DNA of 60,792 bases from Polaromonas sp. YR568 (GCA_945878995.1 CAMCUN010000015.1:1-60792); one strand, 5' to 3'; counted from the first letter of the stretch, positions 1 through 7,833 are shown. Notes: generated by a model not told the origin, from the letters alone. Numbers and translations are program-made.

Positions 1-188
1 ACTGCAAAGAAGATCATCAACGCTGGCCCAATGCATTCTTCGCAGACCTGGGACTGTTCACCATGGAGACAGCCTGGCGAGCGAGCCAATCCCGATGTGG
101 AAACCACTGACTGGAGAGCCGTGTGCGGGAGAACCGCACGCACGGTTCGAAGGGAGGGGAGGACCGGTGGTCCTTCTCTACCCCTATC
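1..188 (+). mobile_element. Group II intron, 3' end only
   Basis: The window opens inside a group II intron. After the end of the intron protein at 110, the stretch 115-148 folds as a typical domain V: GAGCCGTGTGCGGG pairs with the CCGCACGCACGGTTC arm around a GAGAA-type loop. It is followed by a domain VI-like hairpin (about 152-188) that ends in CTACCCCTAT, with an unpaired A available as the branch point. The 3' splice junction is probably near 187-188. The rest of the intron lies upstream of the window, so its class, host gene and activity cannot be judged. Confidence 0.82.
3..110 (+). CDS. ltrA: Group II intron-encoded reverse transcriptase/maturase, C-terminal end (partial)
   Basis: An open frame enters from the left edge and ends with TGA at 108-110. 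Its last 35 residues include RWPNAFFADLGLFTMETAW, which closely resembles the C-terminus of bacterial group II intron maturases (W-P-N-x-F-F-x-x-x-G-L-F). In complete proteins of this family the upstream part carries the reverse transcriptase and maturase (X) domains that splice and mobilise the intron RNA. Its position just before domain V supports the call. Only this tail is visible, so completeness of the gene is unknown. Confidence 0.8.
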   Translation, partial: CKEDHQRWPNAFFADLGLFTMETAWRASQSRCGNH

Positions 189-234
189 AAGGAGAGCAGC
201 GTGTGCACAGACGCAGCGTCTGGCATCTTGAATT

Positions 235-258
235 TGTAGGAGCCAGCCTGCTGGCGAT
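235..258 (+). repeat. REP-like palindromic element, copy 1
   Basis: This begins TGTAGGAGCCAGCCTG and continues CTGGCGAT, a variant of the dispersed palindrome TGTAGGAGCCGGCCTGCC + GGCGAT found at three other loci in this window (7891-8120, 43994, 47473). The internal GCCAGCCTGCTGGC forms a short hairpin. It sits between the intron end and the vapC stop. The element type is known as REP in many proteobacteria. No RAYT transposase is visible here. Confidence 0.7.
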
Positions 259-304
259 GGTTGCCGGGGAGCAGACCACGCATTCGGAATTGCCCCCCAT
301 TGAT

Positions 305-700
305 TCACAAAAGGCGCGTTGATTGCCCTTGTGCCGCGAGCAGGGCGACCGCTTTTTTGTCAAACGACACAAAGGTTTCTGCGCCCAGCCAGTAACCTTC
401 ATAAGCGATGACGCCGTCGGCAAAATCCCCGCCCGCTTCCAGCACCGCCAAGCCCGCCTCTGCGGCCGGTCTGTTCACTTCCACGTTGTTGGCGGCCAGC
501 AGAGCGCGGATGGCTGCGGCGGCATCGGATGCTTGCAGGCCGTAAACCCTGAGCAGCACCCACACCAATTCGCACAGGCAGGGCATGGCCACTGCAATCA
601 ATTCAGCCTCGGTCAGTACCTGAATGGCTTTGTGCGCTTGTGCGGGGTCATCGCCGACAGCAGCGCGAACAAGCACATGGGTGTCCACTGACACCCTCAT
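305..700 (-). CDS. vapC: PIN-domain ribonuclease toxin, VapC-like
   Basis: A 131-residue PIN-domain protein. It begins MRVSVDTHVLVRA, with the first metal-binding Asp in the usual VDTNVLVRA-type strand. A central conserved Glu occurs in CELVWVLL and the later acidic residues in GDFADGVIAYEG. The C-terminal ETFVSFDKKA is the usual last conserved block of VapC toxins. PIN toxins cleave RNA and are neutralised by the antitoxin encoded just upstream. The start overlaps the antitoxin stop by 4 bp, so the pair is translated as one operon. All expected acidic positions appear present, so it is probably functional. The RNA target cannot be predicted. Confidence 0.88.
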   Translation of the reverse strand: MRVSVDTHVLVRAAVGDDPAQAHKAIQVLTEAELIAVAMPCLCELVWVLLRVYGLQASDAAAAIRALLAANNVEVNRPAAEAGLAVLEAGGDFADGVIAYEGYWLGAETFVSFDKKAVALLAAQGQSTRLL

Positions 701-948
701 TTTTTACCGGCCCAGCCTTGTGCGGCCGCTTCGTTGATTTCCTCAAGGCTGGCCACTTTGTGGGCTCTACCCGCGAGCAGACCGACGAAGTCGGCCATCG
801 ATCCGGATGGCCGAGCTGCTTTGAGCATGCCCCGCCCGTCGGGCAGCAAGTCCAGCTCAATCTTTTCACCAGGCCTGATGCCCAGGTGTTGCAACACCTC
901 TTTTTTAAAAGTCACTTGTCCTCGTGAGGTCACAGTCAATTGAGCCAT
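697..948 (-). CDS. vapB: AbrB/SpoVT-type antitoxin, VapB-like
   Basis: An 83-residue protein with an N-terminal swapped-hairpin AbrB domain (MAQLTVTSRGQVTFKKEV, then LGIRPGEKIELDLLPDGR). This is the DNA-binding half of many VapB antitoxins. The C-terminal half (from about residue 50) is the probable toxin-binding tail. It is the first gene of a two-gene operon with the PIN toxin and overlaps it by 4 bp. As in other toxin-antitoxin operons it probably represses its own promoter; a candidate operator lies at 983-1002. Confidence 0.87.
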   Translation of the reverse strand: MAQLTVTSRGQVTFKKEVLQHLGIRPGEKIELDLLPDGRGMLKAARPSGSMADFVGLLAGRAHKVASLEEINEAAAQGWAGKK

Positions 949-982
949 GGTGTTTTTTCAGTCCTTGGATGATGTGTCGATA

Positions 983-1002
983 GTAATGTAAAACTACCTT
1001 AC
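983..1002. promoter_or_regulatory. Inverted repeat upstream of vapBC, candidate operator
   Basis: GTAATGTA at 983-990 and TACCTTAC at 995-1002 form an inverted repeat (7 of 8 positions) with a 4-bp spacer. It lies 35 bp before the antitoxin start on the minus strand. AbrB-type antitoxins usually bind such palindromes for autoregulation. Assignment as their operator is inference. Confidence 0.4.
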
Positions 1003-1148
1003 TTTCTATTTCCACTTGTTTCATTGCTTGTAAAAAGCGCTTTGTCAGCGAACAGAAGCAAGCGCAGCGCTCTTGAGGTTCCTTGATAGAGGCTTGAGAG
1101 TTGTGACTGCAATGGCTTGAACCCCGAGGTAGTTGTCCTTGGCACAGG

Positions 1149-1451
1149 ATGGATACACTGAGTTTGATGCACCCATTGATTCAAACCCACCGAGAAGAAC
1201 TGCTGGCTTTCGCGCGCAGGCGCGGTGTCACGGGTGTTCGCGTCTTTGGCTCAATGAGCCGTGGCGACGACAGCCAAGGCAGTGATGTGGATTTGTTGGT
1301 GACATTGGCACCGGGGACCAGCGCGCTGGCTTTGGGAGGGTTGCTGATGGATGCTCAGGATTTGCTGGGTTGCCGCGTGGATGTGGTGACCGAAGCCAGT
1401 TTGCACCCAGCGATGCGCGAGCGTGTATTGGCTGGCGCAGTACCGCTGTAG
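1149..1451 (+). CDS. MNT-type nucleotidyltransferase (MntA-like antitoxin), no HEPN partner
   Basis: A 100-residue minimal nucleotidyltransferase. The family signature GSMSRGDDSQGSDVDLLV (about residues 34-51) contains the G-S-x(n)-D-x-D motif that binds metal and nucleotide. Proteins of this size usually pair with a HEPN (HepT/DUF86) toxin, which they inactivate by AMPylating a tyrosine. Here no HEPN gene follows: 250 bp without a coding signal separate it from the acyl-CoA dehydrogenase gene. It is therefore an orphan, either a remnant or acting alone. An alternative ATG lies at 1167, but the signature is unaffected. Confidence 0.85.
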   Translation: MDTLSLMHPLIQTHREELLAFARRRGVTGVRVFGSMSRGDDSQGSDVDLLVTLAPGTSALALGGLLMDAQDLLGCRVDVVTEASLHPAMRERVLAGAVPL

Positions 1452-1661
1452 CACTGTGAGCCCAGGCACAGAGGCGGTCCTGGTCTTGTGCCCTAAGGCC
1501 TTTTGCAGTTCTGCTGTATTTCCCCAAGTAAAAAAGTAGACGCTCCCCCAGTCACCCGGCACGCTCCTCGTTTGGCAACGATTCCAGGTTGTCAGGCCTG
1601 TTGTTTCGTGAAACTGGGTCATTTTCACTTTCAAAGCGCTGGTTCAGCCTGCCAAGTAACA

Positions 1662-1687
1662 TTGACACAGTTTCTAACTTGTATAAA
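1662..1687 (+). promoter_or_regulatory. Possible promoter of the acyl-CoA dehydrogenase operon
   Basis: TTGACA at 1662-1667 and TATAAA at 1682-1687 match the sigma-70 hexamers perfectly, but the spacer is only 14 bp, shorter than the usual 16-18. Transcription from here would give a very short leader before the GTG start at 1702. It may need an activator, or only one hexamer may be used. Confidence 0.3.
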
Positions 1688-1701
1688 AAGGACGTGTTTT
1701 C

Positions 1702-2862
1702 GTGAACGCTGAACCAGACCTGTACCCCGAGATCCGTGACGCCGTGCGCGCCCTGTGCGCCCAGTTTCCTGACGAATACCACCGCAAAATCGATGAGCAG
1801 CGCGGCTACCCCGAGGAGTTTGTCAGTGCGCTCACCCAGGCCGGCTGGATGGCGGCCTTGATTCCGCAGGAGTTTGGCGGCTCGGGCCTGAGCATGGCCG
1901 AGGCCTCGGTGATCATGGAGGAGATCAACCGCAGCGGTGGCAATTCTGGCGCCTGCCACGGCCAGATGTATGTGATGAATTCCATTGTGCGGGGCGGCAC
2001 CGAGGCGCAAAAGCAGCTGTACCTGCCCAAGATCGCCGCGGGCGAGCTGCGCATTCAGTCCATGGGCGTGACCGAGCCGACCACTGGCAGCGACACCACC
2101 CGGCTCAAGACCACGGCGGTCAGGAAAGATGGCCGCTGGGTGATCAATGGCCAAAAGGTCTGGATCTCGCGCATTCAGCACAGCGACATGATGATTTTGT
2201 TGGCCCGCACCACGCCGCTGGCCGAGGTGCAAAAGCGCTCTGAAGGCTTGAGCTGCTTTTTGATTGACCTCAAGCAAGCCATTGGCCATGGGCTGACGGT
2301 GCGGCCCATTTTGAACATGGTGAACCACGAAACCAACGAGCTGTTTTTTGACAACCTCGAAATTCCTGAAGAAAACCTCTTGGGCCCTGAAGGCAAAGGC
2401 TTCAAAACCTTGCTTGACGGCCTGAACGCCGAGCGCGCGCTGATTGCCGCTGAGTGCATTGGCGATGCGTATTGGTTCATTGAACGCGCCACCAAGTACG
2501 CCAAAGAGCGCGTGGTGTTCAACCGCCCGATTGGCCAAAACCAGGGCGTGCAGTTTCCCATTGCCGACGCCTTCATTGAAATTGAGGCCGCCAACCTGAT
2601 GCGCTGGAAAGCCTGCAACCAAATTGATGCGCTGCAAAACGCGGGCGCCGCCGCCAACATGGCCAAGTACCTGGCGGCCAAGGCCAGCTGGGAGGCGGCC
2701 AATGTGTGCATGCAAACGCACGGCGGCTTTGGCTTTGCGTGCGAGTACGACATTGAACGCAAGTTCCGGGAAACCCGGCTCTACCAAGTCGCGCCCATTT
2801 CCACCAACATGATCTTCAGCTACGTGGCCGAGCACGTGCTCGGTTTGCCCAAGTCGTACTGA
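1702..2862 (+). CDS. Acyl-CoA dehydrogenase family protein
   Basis: 386 residues with the full family architecture: an N-terminal helical domain, the middle beta domain (MGVTEPTTGSDTTRL and INGQKVWISR), and the C-terminal helical domain with the FAD-binding block QTHGGFGFACEYDIERKFRE. It oxidises an acyl-CoA to the enoyl-CoA, passing electrons to ETF. The catalytic Glu that medium-chain enzymes carry after YQ near the C-terminus is absent (YQVAPIS). A Glu in GLNAERAL (about residue 244) sits where isovaleryl-CoA dehydrogenase has its base and may replace it. The GTG start at 1702 follows AAAAGGACG. It heads the operon with the CoA-transferase (14-bp gap). Substrate unknown. Confidence 0.9.
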   Translation: MNAEPDLYPEIRDAVRALCAQFPDEYHRKIDEQRGYPEEFVSALTQAGWMAALIPQEFGGSGLSMAEASVIMEEINRSGGNSGACHGQMYVMNSIVRGGTEAQKQLYLPKIAAGELRIQSMGVTEPTTGSDTTRLKTTAVRKDGRWVINGQKVWISRIQHSDMMILLARTTPLAEVQKRSEGLSCFLIDLKQAIGHGLTVRPILNMVNHETNELFFDNLEIPEENLLGPEGKGFKTLLDGLNAERALIAAECIGDAYWFIERATKYAKERVVFNRPIGQNQGVQFPIADAFIEIEAANLMRWKACNQIDALQNAGAAANMAKYLAAKASWEAANVCMQTHGGFGFACEYDIERKFRETRLYQVAPISTNMIFSYVAEHVLGLPKSY

Positions 2863-2876
2863 GCAGGCTCCACAGC

Positions 2877-4058
2877 ATGACAAGACCGCTGGACGGCATC
2901 ACCGTCGTCACCCTGGAGCACGCGATTGCTGCGCCTTTTTGCACCCGGCAGTTGGCCGACCTGGGCGCCAGGGTCATCAAGGTGGAGCGCCCAGGCAGCG
3001 GCGACTTTGCCCGGGCCTACGACGAGCGGGTCAAGGGCTTGGCTTCGCACTTTGTGTGGACCAACCGCTCCAAAGAAAGCCTGACGCTGGACGTCAAGCA
3101 GCCCGAGGCGCAAAAGGTGCTGGCCCAGCTGCTGCAAGAAGCTGACGTGCTGGTGCAAAACTTGGCCCCAGGCGCGGCGGCCCGCTTGGGGTTGTCTTTT
3201 GAGGCCCTGCATGAAACGCACCCGCGCTTGATCGTCTGCGACATCTCAGGCTACGGTGACGACGGCCCCTACCGCGACAAAAAAGCCTACGACCTGCTGA
3301 TTCAAAGCGAGGCCGGCTTTTTGTCTGTGACCGGCACGCCAGAGCAGCCCTCCAAAGCCGGTTGCTCCATTGCCGACATTGCAGCCGGCATGTACGCCTA
3401 CTCGTCTATTTTGAGCGCGCTCATCCAGCGCGGCAAAACCGGCAAAGGCTCGCGGATTGACGTGTCCATGCTGGAGAGCATGGTCGAGTGGATGGGCTTT
3501 CCCATGTACTACGCGTTTGAAGGTGCATCGCCGCCGCCGCGTGCGGGCGCGGCCCACGCCACCATTTACCCCTACGGTCCGTTTGCCACCGGCGACGGCA
3601 AAACCGTGATGCTCGGTCTGCAAAACGAGCGCGAATGGTCGGTTTTTTGCGCGACCGTGATGCAGCACCCCGAGCTCGCCGTGGACGAGCGCTTTGCATC
3701 GAATTCCAAGCGCGCGGCCCACCGCAGCGAGCTGGCGGCCTTGATCAACGGTGTGTTCAGCACCCTCACGGCCGAGCAAGTGATGGCCCGCCTGGACCAG
3801 GCGCAGATTGCCAATGCACGCATGAACAACATGGCCGACGTGTGGGAGCACCCGCAGCTGAACGCCCGCCAGCGCTGGACCGAGGTCAACACCTCCAGCG
3901 GCCCCATCAAGGCACTGCTGCCACCGGGCAAGAGCAACGCTTTTGAGCCCCGCATGGACGCGGTGCCCGCCCTGGGCGAACACACCGCCGCGATCTTGGC
4001 CGAGCTGGGCTGGGCCCCTGAGGCCGTGGCCCAGCTGCGCGCCGCAGGCACGATTTAA
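2877..4058 (+). CDS. CaiB/BaiF family (class III) CoA-transferase
   Basis: 393 residues. Family features are the N-terminal LEHAIAAPFCTRQLADLGA and IKVERPGSGDFAR segments, and an Asp (D139 in KKAYDLLIQSEAGF) at the catalytic position that forms the mixed anhydride. Class III enzymes move CoA between carboxylic acids. Flanked by an acyl-CoA dehydrogenase upstream and a Bug receptor downstream, it most likely activates the acid brought in by that receptor. The donor and acceptor acids cannot be read from sequence. The start ATG is 14 bp after the previous stop, consistent with one transcript. Confidence 0.9.
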   Translation: MTRPLDGITVVTLEHAIAAPFCTRQLADLGARVIKVERPGSGDFARAYDERVKGLASHFVWTNRSKESLTLDVKQPEAQKVLAQLLQEADVLVQNLAPGAAARLGLSFEALHETHPRLIVCDISGYGDDGPYRDKKAYDLLIQSEAGFLSVTGTPEQPSKAGCSIADIAAGMYAYSSILSALIQRGKTGKGSRIDVSMLESMVEWMGFPMYYAFEGASPPPRAGAAHATIYPYGPFATGDGKTVMLGLQNEREWSVFCATVMQHPELAVDERFASNSKRAAHRSELAALINGVFSTLTAEQVMARLDQAQIANARMNNMADVWEHPQLNARQRWTEVNTSSGPIKALLPPGKSNAFEPRMDAVPALGEHTAAILAELGWAPEAVAQLRAAGTI

Positions 4059-4101
4059 AGTTCCCTTTCCCCACCCTTGAAAAAAAACCGGAGACAAGAA
4101 G

Positions 4102-5091
4102 ATGAATGTTTTTTCCAAAGCCACTGCCCGCCTGATGGGCGCCACGGCGCTGCTGGCACTGAGCAGCCTGTCGGCCACGGCGCAAACCTACCCCAACAAA
4201 GCCATCACCTTGGTGGTTCCTTTTGCCGCAGGCGGCCCTACCGATTTGGTGGCACGTTTGCTGGGCGCCACCATGACCCGCTCCCTTGGGCAACCGGTGG
4301 TGGTGGAAAACAGGGCTGGTGCCGGTGGCACCGTGGCCACCAATTACATTGCCAAGGCTGCGCCCGACGGATACACCTTTTTGATCCACCACAACGGCAT
4401 GGCCACGGCCCCGTCGCTCTACCGCAAGCTGCCCTTCAATCCGCTGACCGACTTTGAGTACGTCAGCCAAGTCATTGATGTGCCCATGACGCTGATTGGC
4501 CGCAAAGACCTGCCGCCTAACGACTTCAAAGAACTGGTGGCCTACCTCAGGGCCAATGGCAACAAGATCAACTTGGCGCACGCGGGCCTGGGTGCCGTCT
4601 CTCACCTGTGCAGCGTGCTCTTTCGCCAGGCCATTGGTGTGGAGTTGACCACCATTCCGTTTTCGGGCACGGGCCCGGCCATGAACGCGCTGCTGGGCGG
4701 CCAGGTTGATTTGATGTGCGACCAAACCACGGGCACCACGCCGCAAATCAAGGCGGGCAATGTCAAGCTCTACGGCGTGACCACCTCGGCACGCCTGAAA
4801 ACCATGCCCGAGGCGCCCACCTTGGCCGAGCAGGGTTTGACCGGCTTTCAAATGGTGGTGTGGCACGGCGTGTACGCCCCCAAGGGCACCCCTAAAGTTG
4901 CGCTTGACAGGTTTGGCGCTGCCTTGACCGCCGCCCTCAAAGACCCCAGCGTGGTCACCAAGCTCAATGAGTTGGGCTCGGTGATTCCGCCAGATGACAA
5001 GCTCACCCCCGCCGGCCTGCAAACCTGGCTGCAGCAAGAGACCCAGCGCTACGCGCCGGTGATCAAGGCTGCCGGTCAGTTTGCCGACTGA
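4102..5091 (+). CDS. Bug/TctC-family periplasmic substrate-binding protein
   Basis: 329 residues. A Sec signal peptide (about residues 1-27, ending SATA-Q) precedes YPNKAITLVVPFAAGGPTD, the typical Bug N-terminus. The two loops that grip a carboxylate (FAAGGPTD and VENRAGAGGT) are present. Family members bind organic acids for tripartite tricarboxylate transporters, but no tctAB membrane genes are nearby. It would then work with a membrane complex encoded elsewhere or as a sensor. The RBS (GGAGA, 4090-4094) is well placed. It lies inside the operon with CoA-transferase and dehydratase, which suggests a shared acid substrate. Confidence 0.92.
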   Translation: MNVFSKATARLMGATALLALSSLSATAQTYPNKAITLVVPFAAGGPTDLVARLLGATMTRSLGQPVVVENRAGAGGTVATNYIAKAAPDGYTFLIHHNGMATAPSLYRKLPFNPLTDFEYVSQVIDVPMTLIGRKDLPPNDFKELVAYLRANGNKINLAHAGLGAVSHLCSVLFRQAIGVELTTIPFSGTGPAMNALLGGQVDLMCDQTTGTTPQIKAGNVKLYGVTTSARLKTMPEAPTLAEQGLTGFQMVVWHGVYAPKGTPKVALDRFGAALTAALKDPSVVTKLNELGSVIPPDDKLTPAGLQTWLQQETQRYAPVIKAAGQFAD

Positions 5092-5129
5092 GGCAAGGAC
5101 CACCACAGGCCCGCCAAATCTGCACAGGC

Positions 5130-5996
5130 ATGACCGACGATCTCAGCGTCCAATTGGCCCATTGGCGCGGCTGGACAGGCCGCACCGAGCAGCGCACCGA
5201 CCTGGTCACGGCAGCGCCTTTGGCCGGCCTCTTGGCCACCTTGGATCGCGCTGAGGCGGTGCCCGAGCCAGGCGATGAGGTGCCGTGCTTGGGCCACTGG
5301 TTGTATTTTTTGCCCAACGCACGCCACAGTGAGATAGGCCAAGACGGGCACGCCAAGCGCGGCAGCTTTTTACCGCCGGTGCCGCTGCCGCGCCGCATGT
5401 GGGCGGGCGGGCGCATTGAGTTTTTGCAGCCGCTGCGTGTGGGCGACGAGGTGGTGCGCACCTCGCGCATCATGCGCGTGGACGCCAAAAGCGGCCGCAG
5501 TGGGCCTTTGGTGTTTGTGACCGTGCGCCACGAGATCACCAACCCCTTGGGGCTGGCCGTCACAGAAGAGCACGACATCGTTTACCGCGATGCACCTGTC
5601 CCAGGTGCGCCCGTGCCTCTTCCGGTGCGGGCTCCCACTGACGAGACTTTTGGTCGGGCGATTGCGCCCGATGCGGTCATGCTCTTTCGATACAGCGCGC
5701 TCACCTTCAACGGCCACCGCATTCACTACGACCGTCCTTACGCCTGCGAGGTGGAGGGCTACCCCGGCCTGATCGTGCACGGTCCCTTGATTGCCACGCT
5801 TTTGGTGGACCTGCTGCAGCGCGAGCGGCCCCACGCCAAGCTGCGGCACTTTGCCTTCACGGCTCTGCGACCCACCTTTGATATTCACCGTTTTGAGGTG
5901 TGCGGCCGCGATGTGGATGCCCACACCGTGTCCCTGTGGGCGCGCGACCACCAGGGTTGTTTGACCATGCAGGCCCAGGCCCACATGGAGCCTTGA
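5130..5996 (+). CDS. Hot-dog acyl-CoA hydratase, mesaconyl-C4-CoA hydratase/HTD2-like
   Basis: 288 residues arranged as two hot-dog halves. The N-terminal half is a FAS1-like dehydratase domain (RRMWAGGRIEFLQPLRVGDE). The C-terminal half carries the hydratase motif FRYSALTFNGHRIHYD followed by EGYPGLIVHGPLIATLL, where Asp and His are the catalytic pair in MaoC-type enzymes. Close families hydrate mesaconyl-C4-CoA or itaconyl-CoA. In this operon it could hydrate the enoyl-CoA made by the acyl-CoA dehydrogenase. No citrate-lyase-like (CitE) partner is present, so the complete itaconate route is not supported. Substrate is inferred only at the class level. Confidence 0.85.
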   Translation: MTDDLSVQLAHWRGWTGRTEQRTDLVTAAPLAGLLATLDRAEAVPEPGDEVPCLGHWLYFLPNARHSEIGQDGHAKRGSFLPPVPLPRRMWAGGRIEFLQPLRVGDEVVRTSRIMRVDAKSGRSGPLVFVTVRHEITNPLGLAVTEEHDIVYRDAPVPGAPVPLPVRAPTDETFGRAIAPDAVMLFRYSALTFNGHRIHYDRPYACEVEGYPGLIVHGPLIATLLVDLLQRERPHAKLRHFAFTALRPTFDIHRFEVCGRDVDAHTVSLWARDHQGCLTMQAQAHMEP

Positions 5997-6047
5997 ACGT
6001 TTTTGCCATCCACCTCACACCAAACCGCTGCAGCGGCCCACTTCCCC

Positions 6048-7409
6048 ATGACCTCCACCCACCCCAGCGCAGACCTGGCCCGCTTTGCGGCCTCTTTGCA
6101 GCACGCCGACATTCCCGCCCCGGTGCTGCGGCGCACCGAAGACCTGTTTCTTGACTGGATGGCTTCTGCCCTGGCCGGCAAAGACGCCCGCCCAGTGGAG
6201 GCGCTCACCCAGTTTTGGCTGTCGCAAGGTCCTGCCGAGGGACCTTGCGAAGTGCTGCACAGGCGCCGTGGCAGCAGCCCCATGGTGGCCGCCGCCGCGA
6301 ATGCGGCGGCGTCGCACTTTGTGGAGCAAGACGATGTGCACAACGCCTCGGTGTTCCACCCGGCTGCGGTGGTGTTTCCGGTGGCGCTGGCCATGGCCCA
6401 GCAGTTGGGCCGCAGCGGCCGCGAGCTGCTGGTGGCGACGGTGGCGGGCTATGAAGTGGGCATACGCGTGGGCGAATTTTTAGGGCGCTCGCACTACAAG
6501 GTGTTTCACACCACGGGCACCGCAGGCTCGGTGGCGGCGGCGGCGGCGGCCGGCAGGCTGTTGGGTCTGGACGCAGCCACCATGCTGCACGCCTTTGGCT
6601 CGGCCGGCACGCAAGCCGCTGGGCTGTGGGAGTTCTTGCGCGATGCCGCCGACTCCAAGCAGCTGCACACCGCACATGCGGCCTCCACGGGGCTGGCTGC
6701 CGCTTGCCTGGCCGCTGGCAGGTTGACCGGCGCTCGCCACATTCTGGAGGGCCCACAAGGCATGGCCGCCGGCATGTCCAGCGACGCCGACCCCGCCCGC
6801 CTGACCGACGGCCTGGGCCACCGCTGGGCCACGGCAGAAACATCTTTCAAGTACCACGCCTCGTGCAGGCACACCCACCCTGCCGCCGACGCGCTGCTGG
6901 CGGTGCTCCAGGAGCACGGCTTGAACGCGGGCGATGTGGCCAGCGTGGTGGCGCGGGTTCATCAAGGGGCCATTGATGTGCTGGGCCCCGTGACCGACCC
7001 CCACACTGTGCACCAGTCCAAGTTCTCCATGGGCACGGTGCTGGCCCTGGCCGCCTTGCACGGCCATGCAGGCCTGGGCGAGTTTGACGCCGGCTACCGC
7101 AGCCCTGAGGTGTTGCAGTTTCGCGACCGTGTGCGCATGGTGCTCGACGCTGAAGTGGACGCCGCCTACCCTGCGCGCTGGATTGGCAAAGTGGAAGTGA
7201 CCACCCATGACGGCAGGCATTTGGCTGGCCGTGTCGATGAGCCTAAGGGCGACCCGGGCAACACCCTGAGCCGACCCGAACTCGAAGCCAAGGCGCTCAA
7301 GCTGGCCGCCTACAGAGGCGGCGCCTCGGGCGCCGAGATGCAGGCGCTGATCGCCCGCATTTGGGCACTGGACACGAGCGCCCCTGTGGGCCAGTGGTTC
7401 CCGGCCTGA
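6048..7409 (+). CDS. MmgE/PrpD family protein
   Basis: About 453 residues from the ATG at 6048; a TTG at 6003 would add 15 residues of low-complexity sequence and is less likely. The family includes 2-methylcitrate dehydratase, cis-aconitate decarboxylase and iminodisuccinate epimerase. Visible family segments are LFLDWMASALAGK, NAAASHFVEQDDVHNASVFHP and TSFKYHASCRHTHPAADAL, in the expected order. It follows the hydratase gene by about 50 bp in the same direction. A role in dehydrating or decarboxylating a branched di- or tricarboxylic acid fits the operon, but the reaction is not determined. Confidence 0.88.
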   Translation: MTSTHPSADLARFAASLQHADIPAPVLRRTEDLFLDWMASALAGKDARPVEALTQFWLSQGPAEGPCEVLHRRRGSSPMVAAAANAAASHFVEQDDVHNASVFHPAAVVFPVALAMAQQLGRSGRELLVATVAGYEVGIRVGEFLGRSHYKVFHTTGTAGSVAAAAAAGRLLGLDAATMLHAFGSAGTQAAGLWEFLRDAADSKQLHTAHAASTGLAAACLAAGRLTGARHILEGPQGMAAGMSSDADPARLTDGLGHRWATAETSFKYHASCRHTHPAADALLAVLQEHGLNAGDVASVVARVHQGAIDVLGPVTDPHTVHQSKFSMGTVLALAALHGHAGLGEFDAGYRSPEVLQFRDRVRMVLDAEVDAAYPARWIGKVEVTTHDGRHLAGRVDEPKGDPGNTLSRPELEAKALKLAAYRGGASGAEMQALIARIWALDTSAPVGQWFPA

Positions 7410-7440
7410 CGCGGTTTTTTGCCTGAACTCAGACACCCCC

Positions 7441-7833
7441 ATGATCGCTCAACTCGACCACCTGGTGCTCACCACCGCACGGCCGCAAGCCTGCGTAGAC
7501 TTTTACACCCGCGTCCTGGGCATGCAGCTGGAAACCTTTGTAGGAGGCACGCCCCCTGTAGAGCGCCAGGCCTTGAAGTTTGGACCGCAAAAAATCAACC
7601 TGCATGTGCAAGGCCGGGAGTTCGAACCCAAGGCCCACTTGCCGGTGCCGGGCGCGCTGGATTTGTGTTTTTTGGTGGACAAGCCGCTGGACGAGGTGAT
7701 GGCGCACCTGGCGGCCTGCGACTGGCCGGTGATTGAAGGCCCGGTGCTGCGGACGGGCGCGCGCCACCGCTTGCGCTCGGTGTATGTGCGCGACCCGGAC
7801 TTCAACCTGATTGAGCTGTCAGAGCAGGCCTGA
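7441..7833 (+). CDS. VOC (glyoxalase/bleomycin resistance) family protein
   Basis: 130 residues with two beta-alpha-beta-beta-beta halves typical of the vicinal oxygen chelate fold. The first half begins IAQLDHLVLTTARPQACVDFYTRVLG, with a metal-ligand His. The C-terminal YVRDPDFNLIELSEQ supplies the last Glu ligand. The closest general match is the group of short glyoxalase-like proteins annotated in metabolic operons, possibly acting as an epimerase or isomerase on CoA thioesters. It is the last gene of the 1.7-7.8 kb operon, 31 bp after the MmgE/PrpD stop. Specific reaction unknown. Confidence 0.85.
   Translation: MIAQLDHLVLTTARPQACVDFYTRVLGMQLETFVGGTPPVERQALKFGPQKINLHVQGREFEPKAHLPVPGALDLCFLVDKPLDEVMAHLAACDWPVIEGPVLRTGARHRLRSVYVRDPDFNLIELSEQA

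Noticed and set aside
1552-2883. A 443-codon open frame on the minus strand opposite the acyl-CoA dehydrogenase gene, and similar long minus- or plus-strand frames opposite other genes (for example 3907-5106, 12428-13882, 13979-15541)
   Set aside because: They lie wholly opposite genes with strong family motifs, are rich in His, Gly, Arg and Ala without recognisable domains, and reflect the high GC codon pattern.
6003-6047. TTG start for the MmgE/PrpD gene
   Set aside because: It adds 15 residues of Ser/Thr/Ala-rich sequence with no RBS; the ATG at 6048 suits the family N-terminus.
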